From the NCBI RefSeq assembly GCF_000407445.1, contig NZ_ASWB01000002.1:62001-126000 (forward strand): a stretch of DNA of 64,000 nt, given 5' to 3'. The notes beneath the pieces were generated by a model, which worked only from the letters and a program-made list of their open reading frames with translations, ran no database searches and was not told where the DNA came from. The DNA is from Enterococcus moraviensis ATCC BAA-383. Lineage in GTDB: Bacteria; Bacillota; Bacilli; Lactobacillales; Enterococcaceae. Below, one piece after another: positions 1-8,114 of this stretch (positions are counted from its first letter, which is position 1; each line of letters starts with the position of its first letter). The translations under genes were made by a program, and so were the position numbers.

Positions 1-1
1 C

Positions 2-565
2 TGGGAAAATATTCCGCATCAAGGTGAATCCCTTGTGATTGCTGATTATCCAGTTGTTCAGAAAGAACTTTCAGACGAAACAGCCGCTCGTGGTATGGAA
101 GTATTAAAAGAAGTGATTCGCGCAGTACGTAATATTCGTGCTGAAGTGAATACACCACTGTCTAAACCAATCACATTATTGATCAAAACAAGTGATGAAG
201 CGGTAGATAAATTCTTGATTGAAAATACCAATTACATTGAGCGTTTCTGTAATCCAGAAGAGTTGACGATTGCAAGTGATATCATTGCACCAGAATTAGC
301 GATGTCAGCAGTTCTAACTGGGGCAGAGCTATACTTACCATTAGCAGGTTTGATCAATGTAGAAGAAGAAATTACCCGTTTAGAAAAAGAATTAGATAAA
401 TGGACACAAGAAGTCAAACGTGTACAAGGAAAATTAGCAAATGAACGCTTTGTTTCTAATGCGCCAGATGACGTTGTAGAAGCTGAAAAAGCCAAAGAAA
501 AAGATTATTTGGAAAAACAAGTCGTTGTGAAAGAACGAATTGCGCAGCTTCGTACAGTGAAATAG
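2..565 (+). CDS. valS: Valyl-tRNA synthetase, C-terminal part (5' end outside window)
   Basis: This is the 3' end of a class I valyl-tRNA synthetase, which charges tRNA-Val in the cytosol. The reading frame is open from base 2 (W-E-N-I-P-H-Q-G), so the gene enters from the left. The visible part is the end of the anticodon-binding helical domain followed by the typical ValRS C-terminal coiled coil (Glu/Lys-rich heptads around 361-540). The motif R-F-V-S-N-A-P within it is characteristic of ValRS. The catalytic HIGH and KMSKS motifs lie off-window. A strong hairpin terminator follows directly. Confidence 0.95.
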   Translation, partial: WENIPHQGESLVIADYPVVQKELSDETAARGMEVLKEVIRAVRNIRAEVNTPLSKPITLLIKTSDEAVDKFLIENTNYIERFCNPEELTIASDIIAPELAMSAVLTGAELYLPLAGLINVEEEITRLEKELDKWTQEVKRVQGKLANERFVSNAPDDVVEAEKAKEKDYLEKQVVVKERIAQLRTVK

Positions 566-611
566 AAAAAGAACGGAAATGCCAAAAGTAGGCATTTCTG
601 TTCTTTTTCTT
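566..611 (+). terminator. Rho-independent terminator of valS
   Basis: Hairpin with arms at about 567-583 and 591-608, one G-T mismatch and a 7-nt loop, followed by a T-rich run. It ends the valS transcript just before the inverted YfhO/VTT pair. Confidence 0.85.
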
Positions 612-620
612 TTAACATTT

Positions 621-1214
621 TTAACGAATCAAGAAGTGATTAAACAAGAACAAAATCGCGTATCCATAAGTTGCCACTGACCAAAGTTTAAAGACGAGTA
701 AAATTTTCAGATACTCCTTAAAAGGAAAGTCTGCAAGTCCTGCGACTAAACAAACTAAATCATCTGGCGCAAAAGGAACAAGCAACGTGATGATCATTAA
801 TTTCTTAATACCTCTTTCAGGACGATCTAACATTTTTTCGAATTTCAAGTAACGTTTCTTTGTTAAAATCAGTCGTGCAAAGGACTTACCGTAATAACGA
901 GCTAGCCAATATACGATGATCTCACCAATGATCAAGCCAACGTAGCTATAAAGTAAACCTTGAAGATTACCAAACATCAACATACCAACAACAGTTGAAA
1001 TCCCTCCCGGAAGAATGGGGACGATTACTTGAACTACTTGTAAAAAGAGAAAAATAAACACTGCATACTCACCAAATTGCTTGATAAAGTCTTGCAAGGA
1101 TTGAACTGAATGGAAAATCCCTTTAGAATAACCATAAATTACCAGACCAGTAAAACAGATAACGCCTATAATAGGCAGTACATAGATGATTCGTTTCAGA
1201 ATTTTGCTCCCCAT
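621..1214 (-). CDS. VTT-domain (DedA/TVP38-TMEM64-like) membrane protein
   Basis: Integral membrane protein of 197 residues with about five or six hydrophobic segments (roughly 11-31, 47-70, 84-105, 137-160, 170-190). The central block, with G-G-I-S-T-V-V-G and then F-A-P-D-D-L-V-C-L-V-A-G, is the SNARE-associated/VTT signature. Family members are linked to membrane homeostasis and lipid-carrier recycling; the substrate here is unknown. It begins 21 bp after the yfhO-like stop on the same strand, so the two probably form an operon. AAAGGA lies upstream of the ATG. Confidence 0.85.
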   Translation of the reverse strand: MGSKILKRIIYVLPIIGVICFTGLVIYGYSKGIFHSVQSLQDFIKQFGEYAVFIFLFLQVVQVIVPILPGGISTVVGMLMFGNLQGLLYSYVGLIIGEIIVYWLARYYGKSFARLILTKKRYLKFEKMLDRPERGIKKLMIITLLVPFAPDDLVCLVAGLADFPFKEYLKILLVFKLWSVATYGYAILFLFNHFLIR

Positions 1215-1235
1215 GGCTGCAGTTTCCTTTCAACG

Positions 1236-3803
1236 TTACTTGGATTTTCGATGCTTAAACCGTTTTGATAGTTGATAAAATAATACGCTCAAAAGGACAG
1301 AAATGCTAATAAAAACGCCCACGATAAAGTTTCGTTGTTGATAATGCATGGTGAGTTGATGCTTGCCAGATGTTAAGTCAATGCCAGTAAAATTCCCTAA
1401 GACAGATTTTGCTTTAACTTCCTTACCATCCACCATAATTTTCCAATTCTTCTCATATGGAATCGCTAAGTAAAGCAAGGTTTTCTCAGGATCGGTTACG
1501 GTGATTTCGCCAGTTAATATCCCAGAAACTTCTTCTTTCAACTGAATTGCTTGCGCTTTTTGCTTCGTAATTAAGGAATCAAACTGTTCCTGTTGTAAGG
1601 TTTTTAGTTCGATTATGTTATCATCAAGCTCCTTTTTTGACTCGAGCTCTAGGGTAACGATAGCATCTTTTTTAAAATGACCAAGATTGAATAGTTGATT
1701 AGTTGCAATATAAACTGCGGGCTGGATTTTTTCGCCATTTACTGTAAATGAAGTGATTTTTTTCCAATTGATTTCAGGTGCGTAGAGATAAAGTTCACCA
1801 TTTGCAGTTGTTCTTGTGGTAAGCGTGTAGTGATTATTCTCTTGTTTTGTCCATGAAATTTTTTGTGTTTCTCTAAAATAGTCGTCTTTGTTTTGCTGAA
1901 TCTGTTGTAAAATCATTTCTTGATTTTTTAAAGGTTGATCTTTCTCTAATTTGAACGTCTCAAAATTTTGCGGTACCAAAAAGCCCATACCGATCGCTTC
2001 ATCATTTTTATAAATATTGGTTGTAGGATCATTAGAAATGTTTTCCTGATGAGCTTTAACTTCAGGTGTTAGTAGATAATTCACATTCAACAACAAGTTG
2101 ATGACTCTTGAATCATCGACATACGCAATTCTACGGTCATTTTTTTGATATAATCCCAAAGCTTGGAGTGTATCTTGCGTTTTCGCATCTAAAGTAGACG
2201 TATAACTAGAAACACCTGCATAGCCATATAAAATAGGGTTATTATAGCCATTGTTCTTCTCATTATAGCCAGCTGCATCTGAGTCGATCGTTTGTTTTAT
2301 CCGGAATAGAGTCGAATTTGTATCCTCTAAATCAGAAATGATTTTCTCTTGAATCTGAAATGTTTGGGCAAATTTTTCTTGGTTACCAAATGGAATATCC
2401 TTAAAGCTAATCCAAAAATTAAAAACCAACTCAGAGCAAACAACTAAAAATAAGAAGGCATATAAGCTCCTTTTTTTTGCGCCATTCGTTTTTTGAATCA
2501 ACACAACGAAAGCAAATGTTAGCCAAATACTAAATAGACTAATAATAAAATAATGATCGGATAAAAGAAATATTTTTTCCTCTGAAAATTTCAATGATAC
2601 ATAACCAATCGCCAATAACACAGAAAAAATCGTGGGAACAAGCAGACGAAGTGTGGCTCCTTCTTTTAATTTAAGAAAGGCTTCATACGCAAATTTGATG
2701 ATCAAGAAACTAAAGATGAAGGTATTTCGATAAGGGAACCCCGCTGGACTTTGAAACATATGCCAAACTGTATTCACTAATTCTAGCCAAAAACTCAAGA
2801 AAATAAAGCCAATCAAAAAGGCGGCCCCAAATTTTTCTTTTTTAGAAATAGTGGCTAGTTGAAAATAAGCAATAAAAAGTAAAACCATCAAAATACCAGA
2901 AAAAACCGTTGGTAAATGTTCCAAGCGCCATTCGAAATTTACACTGCCCAGACCAAACTGTGAAAAGAAATTAAGACCAAAATTTGGTGTAGGTAAAAAT
3001 GTTTGCCAATCAAAATTCGTTTTTTTAGTTTCAAGCATTCCCTCGATAGCAGGAATCAAAATAAAACTAGTACTGATTCCAGTAAGAAAAGAAGTCACAA
3101 AAAATAAACGTCCATCCTTGATGAGTTGCCAAATCGTTTTCTTTTTAGGAGATTCTATTTTTTGATAGTACCAATATAAGCTATAGCAGACAGCAAAAAT
3201 ACAAAGCATATACCCCATATAATAATTAGTAACAATACTCAAAAATAGTGTAATGGAGTAGAGTAGATACTTTTTATGAGACCATAACTCCTGAATCCCT
3301 AAAACAAGTAACGGAAATAAAATCAAAGCATCCAACCACATAAAATTCAAACAATAAACTGTTACAAAACCACACAAACTATAAGAAGTTGAAAAAAGTA
3401 GCGTAGAAATAGTCGCCTGTTGATATGTTTTTTGAAGATAATAAAACATGGTGCTTCCCATAAACGAGATTTTCAGTGTAATGATCAACAAAATCACGAT
3501 CGGTAATTGTTCATAAGAAAAAAACAAGACCAAACAATTGAAAGGACTTAATAAATAATACGCGCTCAAGGGCAAAATGGTGCTACCAAGTGTGTCTGAA
3601 AAGGAATAAAGAGAATTGGTCTCTCCTTGAAAAAATTGCTTAAATGAACTTAAAAATGGCATATATTGTGTGCCTAAATCACTAACTAATAGATTATTAT
3701 TGCCAAATGGTGCTAATCCTAAAATAGACCAAAGTATAAGCAATAATAGAAAAGGAAGGAGAAAACTCCCACAGATCAATACATTTTTTTTAGATTTTAA
3801 CAT
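1236..3803 (-). CDS. YfhO-family multi-pass membrane protein
   Basis: An 855-residue protein with an N-terminal membrane anchor (9-29), a long polytopic region to about residue 470, a large hydrophilic and probably extracellular domain (about 475-825) and one C-terminal membrane segment followed by a Lys/Arg tail. This matches the YfhO family. In Bacillus, YfhO is known to act with the glycosyltransferase CsbB to glycosylate lipoteichoic acid outside the cell. A similar envelope-glycosylation role here is inferred. A CsbB-like enzyme is encoded at 32963-33901. It is probably cotranscribed with the VTT protein. Confidence 0.85.
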   Translation of the reverse strand: MLKSKKNVLICGSFLLPFLLLLILWSILGLAPFGNNNLLVSDLGTQYMPFLSSFKQFFQGETNSLYSFSDTLGSTILPLSAYYLLSPFNCLVLFFSYEQLPIVILLIITLKISFMGSTMFYYLQKTYQQATISTLLFSTSYSLCGFVTVYCLNFMWLDALILFPLLVLGIQELWSHKKYLLYSITLFLSIVTNYYMGYMLCIFAVCYSLYWYYQKIESPKKKTIWQLIKDGRLFFVTSFLTGISTSFILIPAIEGMLETKKTNFDWQTFLPTPNFGLNFFSQFGLGSVNFEWRLEHLPTVFSGILMVLLFIAYFQLATISKKEKFGAAFLIGFIFLSFWLELVNTVWHMFQSPAGFPYRNTFIFSFLIIKFAYEAFLKLKEGATLRLLVPTIFSVLLAIGYVSLKFSEEKIFLLSDHYFIISLFSIWLTFAFVVLIQKTNGAKKRSLYAFLFLVVCSELVFNFWISFKDIPFGNQEKFAQTFQIQEKIISDLEDTNSTLFRIKQTIDSDAAGYNEKNNGYNNPILYGYAGVSSYTSTLDAKTQDTLQALGLYQKNDRRIAYVDDSRVINLLLNVNYLLTPEVKAHQENISNDPTTNIYKNDEAIGMGFLVPQNFETFKLEKDQPLKNQEMILQQIQQNKDDYFRETQKISWTKQENNHYTLTTRTTANGELYLYAPEINWKKITSFTVNGEKIQPAVYIATNQLFNLGHFKKDAIVTLELESKKELDDNIIELKTLQQEQFDSLITKQKAQAIQLKEEVSGILTGEITVTDPEKTLLYLAIPYEKNWKIMVDGKEVKAKSVLGNFTGIDLTSGKHQLTMHYQQRNFIVGVFISISVLLSVLFYQLSKRFKHRKSK

Positions 3804-4173
3804 AGGTTATACGGCTCCTTTATTCTAATGATGTGTAACTGTTTTAGGATAAAGGTCCAATCAATCTTGATAAATCAAGCGAACTACCTGCAACAATACT
3901 ACTTTTTTACAATTATGGTATGAATGGTTTACGAAGACTCTAGTTTATCATAGGGTCAAGAGTTGATGCAAAAGATTCTATCTTCAGTTCATACATATAG
4001 TCTTGTTTATTTTAGCACATCTATTTCTATTTAAATGGAATAAAGCCTTTGTTTACTCTTTTTTATAAAATGACCTGATTATGTATGTAAATTGATCATT
4101 TACAGAATTAAAGTCGTTAATTAGTGAAAAGCAGTTCAGCTTTCGATATAATAGAACGTGAGGAGTTGATAAG
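3804..4173. other. 370-bp divergent intergenic region
   Basis: Separates the reverse yfhO-like gene from forward folC and must carry both promoters. It holds a 14-bp palindrome, CTTGATAAATCAAG (3866-3879), in the yfhO leader. A TATAAT at 4147-4152 lies 8 bp before the folC ribosome binding site AGGAG (4161-4165). No convincing -35 is seen for folC, and no small gene or RNA is recognised. Confidence 0.5.
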
Positions 4174-5493
4174 ATGTCACTAACGATAGAAGAAGCGATT
4201 GATTGGATTCATAGCAGACTGCCATTTGGTTCCAGACCCGGCCTAGATAGGGTGGAAGAATTATTAAGACGAGTCGGGAATCCAGAAGAAAAAGTACCCA
4301 CGATCCACATTGCTGGTACCAACGGAAAAGGCTCAACCGTAACGTATTTACGTTGTATGTTAGAAGAATTAGGGTTAAAAGTAGGAACCTTTACTTCTCC
4401 TTACATCGAGCACTTTAATGAACGAATCGCAATCAATGGACAAGGAATTTCGGACAATCATATCATTCAGTATGTAAAAAAATATCAAGAGTTGGTCAAA
4501 GAAATGGATCAGCAACCCACAAGCGAAGGGATCACTGAATTTGAGACGTTGACTGTTATGGCGCTTGATTATTTCTTGGATGAAAAAGTCGATATCGCGA
4601 TTGTTGAAGTAGGACTTGGCGGACTATTAGACAGTACGAATGTAGTGAAGCCAATGCTAACGGCTATTACTACGATTGGAAAAGACCATACTGAGATTCT
4701 AGGAGACACTATTGAAAAAATCGCCTTTCAAAAGGCTGGGATCATTAAAGAATCAGTTCCAGTTGTGACTGGTAATATTGAAGAAAATGCCTTTGTCGTG
4801 ATCGATGAAGTAGCGTCTAAAAAGCACAGTAAAGTCTATCGCTATGATAAAGACTACAAAGCGGAATATCAACGACCAGATAAAAATTGGGGAGAAATCT
4901 TTGATTTTTACGGAGCAGCAGGCAAATTACCAAAAGTGAAAGTTCCATTATTAGGACGTCATCAAGTAGAAAATGCTGCAGTGGCGATTCAATTATTTTA
5001 TCTCTATTGTATGCTGCAAAAAATCAATTTTACAGATAGAGATGTTTATCAAGGCTTGATGCAGGCACAATGGCCAGCTCGAATGGAAAAAATCAGTGAC
5101 GAACCATTGATTATTTTGGATGGTGCACATAATGATCATGCGATGCATCGACTAGCTGAGAATCTTAAAAAAGAATTTCCAAATCGAGATATTCATATTT
5201 TATTTTCAGCGTTGTCGTCAAAAAATATTGATCAAATGATTGCTATATTAAGAAAAGTACCCAATGCACATCTTTATTTGACGACATTTGATTATCCTCG
5301 AGCAATCGAATTAACAAAAATGGAACATTTTGAGGATGATAAAACAGAGATCGTTTCACTGTGGCAGTTTGGTTTGGGTGAAATCTTGGAGAAAATGTCG
5401 GCAGATGATTTGATGTTAGTTACAGGTTCCCTTTATTTTGTTTCCCAAGTCCGGGAATTATTATTGAACATAGGATCTGACAGTGCAGAATAG
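4174..5493 (+). CDS. folC: Folylpolyglutamate synthase / dihydrofolate synthase
   Basis: Cytosolic Mur-ligase-family enzyme of 439 residues, a normal length for FolC. It adds glutamate to (dihydro)folates in an ATP-dependent way. The P-loop G-T-N-G-K-G-S is at residues 48-54, followed by the folate-loop region T-S-P-Y-I-E-H-F-N-E-R. Further family marks are V-E-V-G-L-G-G-L-L-D-S-T-N, G-R-H-Q-V-E-N-A and D-G-A-H-N. The ATG follows AGGAG with 8-bp spacing. valS and folC adjoin in many Bacillota; here two inverted genes separate them. Confidence 0.95.
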   Translation: MSLTIEEAIDWIHSRLPFGSRPGLDRVEELLRRVGNPEEKVPTIHIAGTNGKGSTVTYLRCMLEELGLKVGTFTSPYIEHFNERIAINGQGISDNHIIQYVKKYQELVKEMDQQPTSEGITEFETLTVMALDYFLDEKVDIAIVEVGLGGLLDSTNVVKPMLTAITTIGKDHTEILGDTIEKIAFQKAGIIKESVPVVTGNIEENAFVVIDEVASKKHSKVYRYDKDYKAEYQRPDKNWGEIFDFYGAAGKLPKVKVPLLGRHQVENAAVAIQLFYLYCMLQKINFTDRDVYQGLMQAQWPARMEKISDEPLIILDGAHNDHAMHRLAENLKKEFPNRDIHILFSALSSKNIDQMIAILRKVPNAHLYLTTFDYPRAIELTKMEHFEDDKTEIVSLWQFGLGEILEKMSADDLMLVTGSLYFVSQVRELLLNIGSDSAE

Positions 5494-5533
5494 TTTTGCG
5501 AAAAAAGATTAAGTATATTAAGTGGAGGATAAA

Positions 5534-6193
5534 ATGAAAAAAATCGATGGTGTCATTTTTGATATGGATGGTTTATTATTTGATACGGAACTGATTTATT
5601 ATGAGTCAACTCAAAAAATAGCAGATGCGATGAACTTTCCATATAGTAAAGAAGTTTACTTGCAGTTTTTAGGTGTATCTGATGAAGAGGTACAAGAGAA
5701 TTATCATCGAATTTATCAGGATTTCGGCAAGGAAAAAGTAGATGAGTTCATTCAACGTTCGTATGACGATACTTACCAAGTGTTTGAATCAGGTAAAGTC
5801 CCGTTAAAAGAAGGCGTGTTGGAATTACTCGATTTTCTTGATCAACAAGAAATCCCGAGAATTGTGGCTTCAAGTAATGTTCGGCCAGCAATCGAATTAT
5901 TATTAGATGGTGCTGGGATAAAGGAACGTTTTTCTGGAATCATATCAGCAAATGATGTGAGCCGAGCAAAACCAGACCCAGAAATATTCCAAAAAGCACT
6001 CGCTCATCTTGGGACAAAAGCAGCTAATACCTTGATATTTGAGGACTCTTTTCATGGTGTAACAGCGGCGGAGGCTGCTGGAATCCCTGTGATCATGGTT
6101 CCAGACTTATTAGCACCAACAGATGAAATTAAAGAAAAAACACTGGAAATATTTGAAAGCTTAACTCAAGTTCCAGCATATTTAAAAAAATAG
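5534..6193 (+). CDS. HAD-superfamily phosphatase (beta-phosphoglucomutase/YhcW-like)
   Basis: A 219-residue HAD hydrolase with nucleophile motif D-M-D-G (Asp10, Asp12), a helical cap, motif II Ser in V-A-S-S-N, motif III Lys in A-K-P-D-P-E and the acidic motif F-E-D-S-F-H-G. It probably dephosphorylates a small phosphorylated metabolite; the substrate cannot be read from sequence. A GTG 12 bp upstream is in frame but sits inside the ribosome binding site GTGGAGG, so the ATG at 5534 is chosen. It lies 40 bp after folC and may be cotranscribed with it. Confidence 0.85.
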   Translation: MKKIDGVIFDMDGLLFDTELIYYESTQKIADAMNFPYSKEVYLQFLGVSDEEVQENYHRIYQDFGKEKVDEFIQRSYDDTYQVFESGKVPLKEGVLELLDFLDQQEIPRIVASSNVRPAIELLLDGAGIKERFSGIISANDVSRAKPDPEIFQKALAHLGTKAANTLIFEDSFHGVTAAEAAGIPVIMVPDLLAPTDEIKEKTLEIFESLTQVPAYLKK

Positions 6194-6198
6194 AATCT

Positions 6199-6249
6199 TC
6201 ACTCCTTTGCGTATCTTTTACTAGAAGCATACAAAGGAGTGATTTTTTT
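6199..6249 (+). terminator. Terminator hairpin that contains the radC ribosome binding site
   Basis: An 11-bp perfect stem, TCACTCCTTTG (6199-6209) with CAAAGGAGTGA (6232-6242), followed by seven Ts (6243-6249). An alternative inner pairing GTAT/ATAC extends the helix. This has the form of a rho-independent terminator for the HAD gene. The 3' arm carries AAAGGAG, the only credible ribosome binding site for radC, and the T-run leads straight into its TTG start. Confidence 0.75.
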
Positions 6250-6949
6250 GATCAAAGAAGAAAAATTATTTATTAGAGAAATGCCGGAAGATTGTTTACC
6301 GCGTGAACGCTTGGAAGTTGTAGGAGAGAAGGCGCTGTCGAATCAAGAGTTACTAGCCATTCTATTAAGAACTGGTTCGAAGGATACGAATGTAATGGAG
6401 GTAGCATCAAAATTTTTAAATTATTTCAATCATTTATATGAATTGAAAAATGCTACGCTGAACGAAATGATGGAAATCAAAGGAATTGGACGAATCAAAG
6501 CAATTGAAGTTAGAGCAGCGATTGAATTTGGTTATCGAATCCAACAAAGCACGCAGTTAAAGTTTGGTAAGGTTTCATCCAGTTATCAAATTGCTCAAAA
6601 TTTAATCTATGAATTGCAAGATTTTCAACAAGAACATTTAGTTTGCTTATATTTAAATACTAAAAACGAAGTAATCAAGCAAGAGACTGTTTTTAAAGGA
6701 TCACTAAATCAATCTGTGGCGCACCCAAGAGAGATTTTTCGCAGTGCAGTGAAATATTCTGCGGCACGTTTGATTTTAGCCCATAATCACCCCAGTGGTA
6801 ATCCTACTCCGTCAAAAAGTGATATTCATTTTACGCAAAGAATGCAAGAATGTGGAAAGATGATGGGAATTGAAGTATTAGACCATATTATTATCGGAGA
6901 ACAAGTTTACACCAGCATGAGAGAAGAAAATTTTTTTTCAGCAGACTAA
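6248..6949 (+). CDS. radC: RadC-family JAB1/MPN metalloprotease-fold protein
   Basis: RadC protein of 233 residues with an N-terminal helix-hairpin-helix region (M-E-I-K-G-I-G-R-I-K-A) and a C-terminal JAMM metal site (H-N-H-P-S-G-N-P-T-P-S-x-x-D). The cellular role of RadC is unsettled despite its historical name. An in-frame GTG at 6239 overlaps the ribosome binding site AAAGGAG (6233-6239), so the TTG at 6248, with 8-bp spacing, is the likely start. The site lies in the 3' arm of a terminator-like hairpin, which may limit expression. Confidence 0.92.
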   Translation: MIKEEKLFIREMPEDCLPRERLEVVGEKALSNQELLAILLRTGSKDTNVMEVASKFLNYFNHLYELKNATLNEMMEIKGIGRIKAIEVRAAIEFGYRIQQSTQLKFGKVSSSYQIAQNLIYELQDFQQEHLVCLYLNTKNEVIKQETVFKGSLNQSVAHPREIFRSAVKYSAARLILAHNHPSGNPTPSKSDIHFTQRMQECGKMMGIEVLDHIIIGEQVYTSMREENFFSAD

Positions 6950-6958
6950 TTAGATTTC

Positions 6959-6987
6959 TTGCAAAAATAAGGGTTCGCATGTACAAT
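6959..6987 (+). promoter_or_regulatory. Sigma-A promoter of the cold-shock gene
   Basis: TTGCAA (6959-6964), a 17-bp spacer and TACAAT (6982-6987). The predicted start near 6994 gives a leader of about 105 nt, as is usual for csp genes. The leader contains the palindrome GTGCTTAAGCAC (7071-7082) directly before the GAGGAGG ribosome binding site, a possible temperature-sensitive or Csp-responsive structure. Confidence 0.75.
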
Positions 6988-7098
6988 GTTAGTGTAATCT
7001 TGTTTGGGACAATATAGAAGTTTTAATTTTTAAAACCCTCTATCGTACACGGGCAATGTTACAATATTTAGTGCTTAAGCACGAGGAGGAACAAAAGA

Positions 7099-7299
7099 AT
7101 GGAACAAGGAACAGTAAAATGGTTTAACGCAGAAAAAGGATTTGGATTTATCTCTCGCGAAGACGGTAGCGATGTATTCGTACATTTCTCAGCTATCCAA
7201 GGTGAAGGCTTCAAAACAATCGAAGAAGGACAATCAGTAAGCTTCGACGTTGAAGATTCAGATCGTGGACCTCAAGCAGTTAACGTTGTAAAAAACTAA
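7099..7299 (+). CDS. Cold-shock protein (CspA family RNA chaperone)
   Basis: A 66-residue single cold-shock domain with RNP1 (K-G-F-G-F-I-S) and RNP2 (V-F-V-H-F). It binds single-stranded RNA or DNA and melts RNA structure. Codon use looks highly optimised and the ribosome binding site is near perfect, which suggests strong expression. It is monocistronic: own promoter, long leader and a terminator right after the stop. Enterococci carry several paralogues, so no specific letter is assigned. Confidence 0.95.
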   Translation: MEQGTVKWFNAEKGFGFISREDGSDVFVHFSAIQGEGFKTIEEGQSVSFDVEDSDRGPQAVNVVKN

Positions 7300-7313
7300 T
7301 TCATCCATTCCAA

Positions 7314-7345
7314 AACATCTAGCATTTATGCTAGATGTTTTTTTT
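7314..7345 (+). terminator. Rho-independent terminator of csp
   Basis: Twelve-bp perfect arms, AACATCTAGCAT (7314-7325) and ATGCTAGATGTT (7328-7339), with a T-run to 7345. Confidence 0.9.
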
Positions 7346-7487
7346 ATGAGAAGAACTTGTTTTCGTTAAGGTGAGCGTATGTCTGAATAGGTTAAAATTG
7401 GTGTCATTTTTGATTTGCGTATTCTTACATTTTTGTTACTATCTTTTTTTTATAGAAGTTGTAGACTACTTATAAGAGGTGGTAAAC

Positions 7488-7676
7488 ATGCTAAATATTT
7501 CTTTAATAATCTTTTTTGTATCCTTGGCGTTTCTAGGACTAGCAAGTATTCTCTATCGTTGGCGAGCCTTTACTAATAAAAAAGCGTGGAACGGTATGGT
7601 AATACCACTAGGTGCTTTTGGCTTTGTGCTGCTAGTAATCAGTTTAATAATGATTTATCTCTATTACCCACAGTGA
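7488..7676 (+). CDS. Small two-helix membrane protein, unknown function
   Basis: A 62-residue protein with two hydrophobic helices (about 3-23 and 37-59) joined by a short basic loop (Y-R-W-R-A-F-T-N-K-K). I do not recognise a family. The ATG at 7488 follows AGAGGTGG at good spacing; the in-frame GTG at 7479 lies inside that ribosome binding site and is rejected. It is a single gene closed by a bidirectional hairpin at 7704-7743. The protein probably sits in the cytoplasmic membrane. Confidence 0.65.
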   Translation: MLNISLIIFFVSLAFLGLASILYRWRAFTNKKAWNGMVIPLGAFGFVLLVISLIMIYLYYPQ

Positions 7677-7703
7677 GGATTCACATAAAAAAATGAAGCA
7701 AAC

Positions 7704-7743
7704 AAAAAAGGCATCCGTGATTTACCATTCACTGGATGCCTTT
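7704..7743. terminator. Bidirectional terminator
   Basis: Inverted repeat AAAGGCATCC (7708-7717) with GGATGCCTTT (7734-7743), A-rich on the left and T-rich on the right. It serves the convergent 62-aa and 49-aa genes. Confidence 0.75.
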
Positions 7744-7787
7744 AAATCGTATTAGAACTTGAATCGCTCATTTAGGTTGATAACTCC

Positions 7788-7937
7788 TTAAATAGATTTT
7801 TTCAATTCTTTTACTGCTTGTGTAATCGTGATACCATAAGCTACATTTGTTTGGTCATTTGCATCAATGGCCATAAACAAATTTTTCTTTGTATCAAGTG
7901 CTACACGGTATTTTAATACTTTATTACCAAATGTCAT
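7788..7937 (-). CDS. Conserved-looking 49-residue protein, unknown function
   Basis: A small soluble protein (M-T-F-G-N-K-V...E-L-K-K-S-I) rich in Lys, with the block V-A-Y-G-I-T-I-T-Q-A-V-K-E-L. I do not recognise the family. The start is set by AGAGGAG seven bases before the ATG at 7937. A longer in-frame reading to 8096 runs through promoter DNA with an unlikely composition and is rejected. A possible promoter, TTTACA and TATAGT on the reverse strand, lies about 60-90 bp upstream and diverges from the usp promoter. Confidence 0.65.
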   Translation of the reverse strand: MTFGNKVLKYRVALDTKKNLFMAIDANDQTNVAYGITITQAVKELKKSI

Positions 7938-8057
7938 AATAATTCTCCTCTCTTGATTCTTATGAAAGGCAACGATATCTGATAACGAAATTCCATGATT
8001 ACTATAACATGGCTTGTTTGATGTGTAAAGAAGAAAGTTTTTTTCATAGCAGTATTT

Positions 8058-8086
8058 TTGTTGAAAGCCTTTTCTTGTAGTATAAT
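8058..8086 (+). promoter_or_regulatory. Promoter of the universal stress protein gene
   Basis: TTGTTG (8058-8063), a 17-bp spacer and a perfect TATAAT (8081-8086). AAGGAGG follows at about 8099-8105. Confidence 0.75.
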
Positions 8087-8114
8087 AATAGTACAAAGAA
8101 GGAGGTTTTTTATC

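Noticed and set aside
5522-5533. GTG start for the HAD gene, four codons before the ATG
   Set aside because: The GTG is part of the ribosome binding site GTGGAGG; the ATG at 5534 has normal spacing.
6239-6247. GTG start for radC
   Set aside because: It overlaps AAAGGAG; the TTG at 6248 is the only start at a usable distance.
7938-8096. N-terminal extension of the 49-residue reverse gene to about 102 residues
   Set aside because: It lacks a ribosome binding site, spans the divergent usp promoter and has an unlikely Tyr/Cys-rich composition.
8058-8114. 19-residue extension of the universal stress protein
   Set aside because: The stretch is the promoter (TTGTTG/TATAAT) and the ribosome binding site; Usp domains start at the chosen ATG.
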